Position numbers and translations under genes: made by a program. A DNA stretch of 5,473 nt from an uncultured Chloroflexota bacterium (GTDB lineage: Bacteria; Chloroflexota; Anaerolineae; Anaerolineales; Anaerolineaceae), in assembly GCA_902795255.1 (NCBI GenBank), contig CADBKS010000198.1, forward strand, positions 1-5,473, in the 5' to 3' direction. The notes under the pieces were generated by a model. It worked only from the letters and a program-made list of their open reading frames with translations. It was not told the DNA's origin and ran no database searches. Positions 4,174 to 5,473 of the stretch are shown here, one piece after another (position 1 is the stretch's first letter; each line of letters starts with the position of its first letter).

Positions 4174-5006
4174 TAGAAGATCCTTATAAAGTATTAGGGG
4201 TCTCCCCTGATGCGACACAAGACGAGATAAAAAAAGCATACCGCCAGATGGCGAAAAAATACCATCCGGACCTGCACCCGGATGATCCGGACGCCAACAA
4301 AAAGATGAACGACGTCAACACGGCATACGACATGCTGATGAACCCGGACAAATGGCAGCAAGCCCGCGCGCGCCAGAGCTACAGCAATTCCTACGAGAGC
4401 AGCAGCTCCTACGGCAGCGGTTCTTACGGCGGCAGCACATACGGCAGCGGCTCACAACAGTACGGACAGTATACCAATCGGCAGTACCGCAGCACTTATG
4501 ACGGCAGCTACGGTTGGACCGGTGATTTCGGATTTGACTGGGATGATTTCTTCGGTTTCGGCAGCACTGCCTACCAGAGCACGAACACCGCACCGCAGGC
4601 CGAAGCTTCCGACTCTCCAGAGATCCGCAGTGTCATCGGCGCCATTAACGCGGGAAACTACCGCGATGCGATCCTGATCCTGACGAAGATCCCCAGCACC
4701 CTGCGGGATGCCCGCTGGCATTATCTCAGCGGAGTGGCGAACCACGGGATGGGCAACAGCCCGCGGGATATCGACATGATGCAGCGCGCCGTCCAGATGG
4801 ACCCGAACAACCGACTCTACCACAGTCTGCTCCAGCAGTACCGGAACGGCAGCCGCACGGCACGGAACACCTACACCTACACGACACAGAATACCGGCGG
4901 CAGCGGATTCTCCATTCTGGGAAAACTGCTGTGGGGGTGGATCCTCATCCAGCTGCTCTTCGGACTGCTGCGGTTTCTGTTTTTCGGCTTCCGCTTCACC
5001 TTCTGA
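4170..5006 (+). CDS. Membrane-anchored J-domain (DnaJ-like) co-chaperone
   Basis: A 278-residue protein. A J domain fills residues 4-65: 'DPYKVLGV' at 4-11, the basic helix 'KKAYRQMAKKYHPD' at 21-34 with the essential HPD at 32-34, then 'YDMLMNPDK'. J domains stimulate the ATPase of an Hsp70 partner. Residues about 69-117 are a low-complexity S/Y/G-rich linker, followed by an aromatic and acidic patch 'GFDWDDFFGFG' at 121-131. Residues about 150-226 form helices resembling two TPR units, ending 'AVQMDPNNRLYHSLLQQY'. Residues about 249-272 are strongly hydrophobic and lie at the very C-terminus, so the protein is probably tail-anchored with the J domain in the cytoplasm. It lacks the zinc-finger and β-sandwich substrate domains of true DnaJ, so it is not dnaJ. 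The dnaK gene follows after 59 nt and is its likely partner. Similar J-TPR-anchor proteins occur in Clostridia, from memory. Confidence 0.86.
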   Translation: MIEDPYKVLGVSPDATQDEIKKAYRQMAKKYHPDLHPDDPDANKKMNDVNTAYDMLMNPDKWQQARARQSYSNSYESSSSYGSGSYGGSTYGSGSQQYGQYTNRQYRSTYDGSYGWTGDFGFDWDDFFGFGSTAYQSTNTAPQAEASDSPEIRSVIGAINAGNYRDAILILTKIPSTLRDARWHYLSGVANHGMGNSPRDIDMMQRAVQMDPNNRLYHSLLQQYRNGSRTARNTYTYTTQNTGGSGFSILGKLLWGWILIQLLFGLLRFLFFGFRFTF

Positions 5007-5013
5007 ACCATTC

Positions 5014-5041
5014 ACCCCGCGGATCCCGCGGGGTTTCTGTT
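5014..5041 (+). terminator. Terminator or attenuator between the J-protein gene and dnaK
   Basis: ACCCCGCGG (5014-5022) and CCGCGGGGT (5026-5034) form a perfect 9-bp stem around ATC, followed by TTTCTGTT. The interrupted T-run suggests partial termination, lowering dnaK relative to the J-protein gene, or else a separate dnaK promoter, for which there is hardly room before 5066. Confidence 0.65.
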
Positions 5042-5065
5042 AACCTTTGAAAGGAACCTGTCACT

Positions 5066-5473
5066 ATGTCAAAAACCATCGGAATCGACCTCGGGACGAC
5101 CAACAGCTGCATGTCCGTTGTTGAAAACGGCCGCCCGATCATTATCCCTAACGATAAAGGGACCCGCACCACGCCCAGCGTGGTAGCCTTCACAAAAGAC
5201 GGTGAACGGCTCGTCGGCATCAGCGCCGCGCGTCAGGCTGCCGTCAACAGCGCCCGCACGGTGCTCTCCGTCAAGCGCGAAATGGGCACGAACTGGCACA
5301 TCGATATCGACGGCAAAAAATTCTCCGCGCAGGAGATCAGCGCCATGATCCTCCGCAAGCTCCGCCAGGATGCCGAAGCTTATCTCGGCGAACCGGTCAC
5401 GGACGCGGTCATCACGGTGCCGGCTTACTTCAACGATATCCAGCGCCAGGCGACCAAGGATGCCGGAAAGATC
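5066..5473 (+). CDS. dnaK: Hsp70 chaperone DnaK, N-terminal part (3' cut by the window)
   Basis: The first 136 residues of an Hsp70; a full protein would be about 570-620. The ATPase domain begins with the phosphate-1 motif [11 protein letters not shown] (5-15), then '[10 protein letters not shown]' (33-42), the catalytic lysine K70 in SVKREMG, and '[10 protein letters not shown]' (115-124) leading into [10 protein letters not shown]. The segment between K70 and the ISAMIL helix is short: it lacks the roughly 24-residue insertion found in proteobacterial DnaK, as in Gram-positive and some other lineages. The ATG is preceded by AAGGA (5051-5055) at 10 nt. It follows a membrane-anchored J-protein and not grpE/dnaJ, and no CIRCE operator is visible, so it may be a second, specialised Hsp70 of the cell rather than the main heat-shock DnaK. 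Substrate-binding domains are outside the window, so this cannot be settled here. Confidence 0.93.
   Translation, partial: MSKTIGIDLGTTNSCMSVVENGRPIIIPNDKGTRTTPSVVAFTKDGERLVGISAARQAAVNSARTVLSVKREMGTNWHIDIDGKKFSAQEISAMILRKLRQDAEAYLGEPVTDAVITVPAYFNDIQRQATKDAGKI

Noticed and set aside
4452..5015. Minus-strand frame of 187 codons
   Set aside because: Antisense to the J-protein gene; composition is V/A/G/E-rich, as expected for a reverse frame of GC-rich DNA.
1..5473. Insertion sequences, CRISPR arrays, tRNA genes, phage attachment sites
   Set aside because: No transposase, spaced direct repeats, cloverleaf or integrase was seen; the only tandem repeat is the short heptamer array.

Overview
The window looks like chromosomal DNA of a GC-rich bacterium with Gram-positive-type replication and chaperone genes. 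A DnaD-domain protein next to a DnaC/DnaI-type loader is typical of Firmicutes and Chloroflexota. The opening of the DnaD-domain protein and its 'ELKVTL' stretch recall Anaerolineae (Chloroflexota) relatives. The DnaK N-terminus lacks the roughly 24-residue insertion of proteobacterial DnaK. The membrane zinc-ribbon protein and the membrane J-protein recall clostridial families. I therefore lean to Chloroflexota, perhaps with clostridial-type chaperone genes. This placement comes from remembered family patterns, not a search.

Left block (1-3142, all + strand). The 3' end of the replicative helicase gene dnaB is followed, 13 nt later, by a DnaD-domain primosome protein. That gene overlaps by 14 nt an AAA+ helicase-loader gene. 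The three genes form a helicase/loader module. The loader is the most unusual protein here: it carries two tandem DnaC-like ATPase domains, the first with intact motifs and the second with a degenerate Walker B and sensor 1. After 85 nt comes an aldolase of the fructose-6-phosphate aldolase/small transaldolase family, and then a strong intrinsic terminator.

Middle (3143-3504). There is no credible protein gene. A perfect TATAAT hexamer lies 6 nt before a 20-bp hairpin, a second 9-bp stem and a possible pseudoknot, so this is a candidate small structured RNA on the + strand. Beyond it is a terminator that works in the minus orientation for the next gene.

Right block (3505-5473). A minus-strand gene encodes a small membrane protein with two membrane segments and a C-terminal four-cysteine zinc ribbon. 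It is transcribed divergently from a J-domain protein with a low-complexity linker, TPR-like helices and a C-terminal membrane anchor. A dnaK gene follows and runs off the window. The divergent intergenic region holds a perfect 8-bp inverted repeat between two plausible promoters, a heptanucleotide tandem repeat, and a 19-codon upstream ORF coupled to the J-protein start. Together the J-protein and DnaK suggest a membrane-tethered Hsp70 system.
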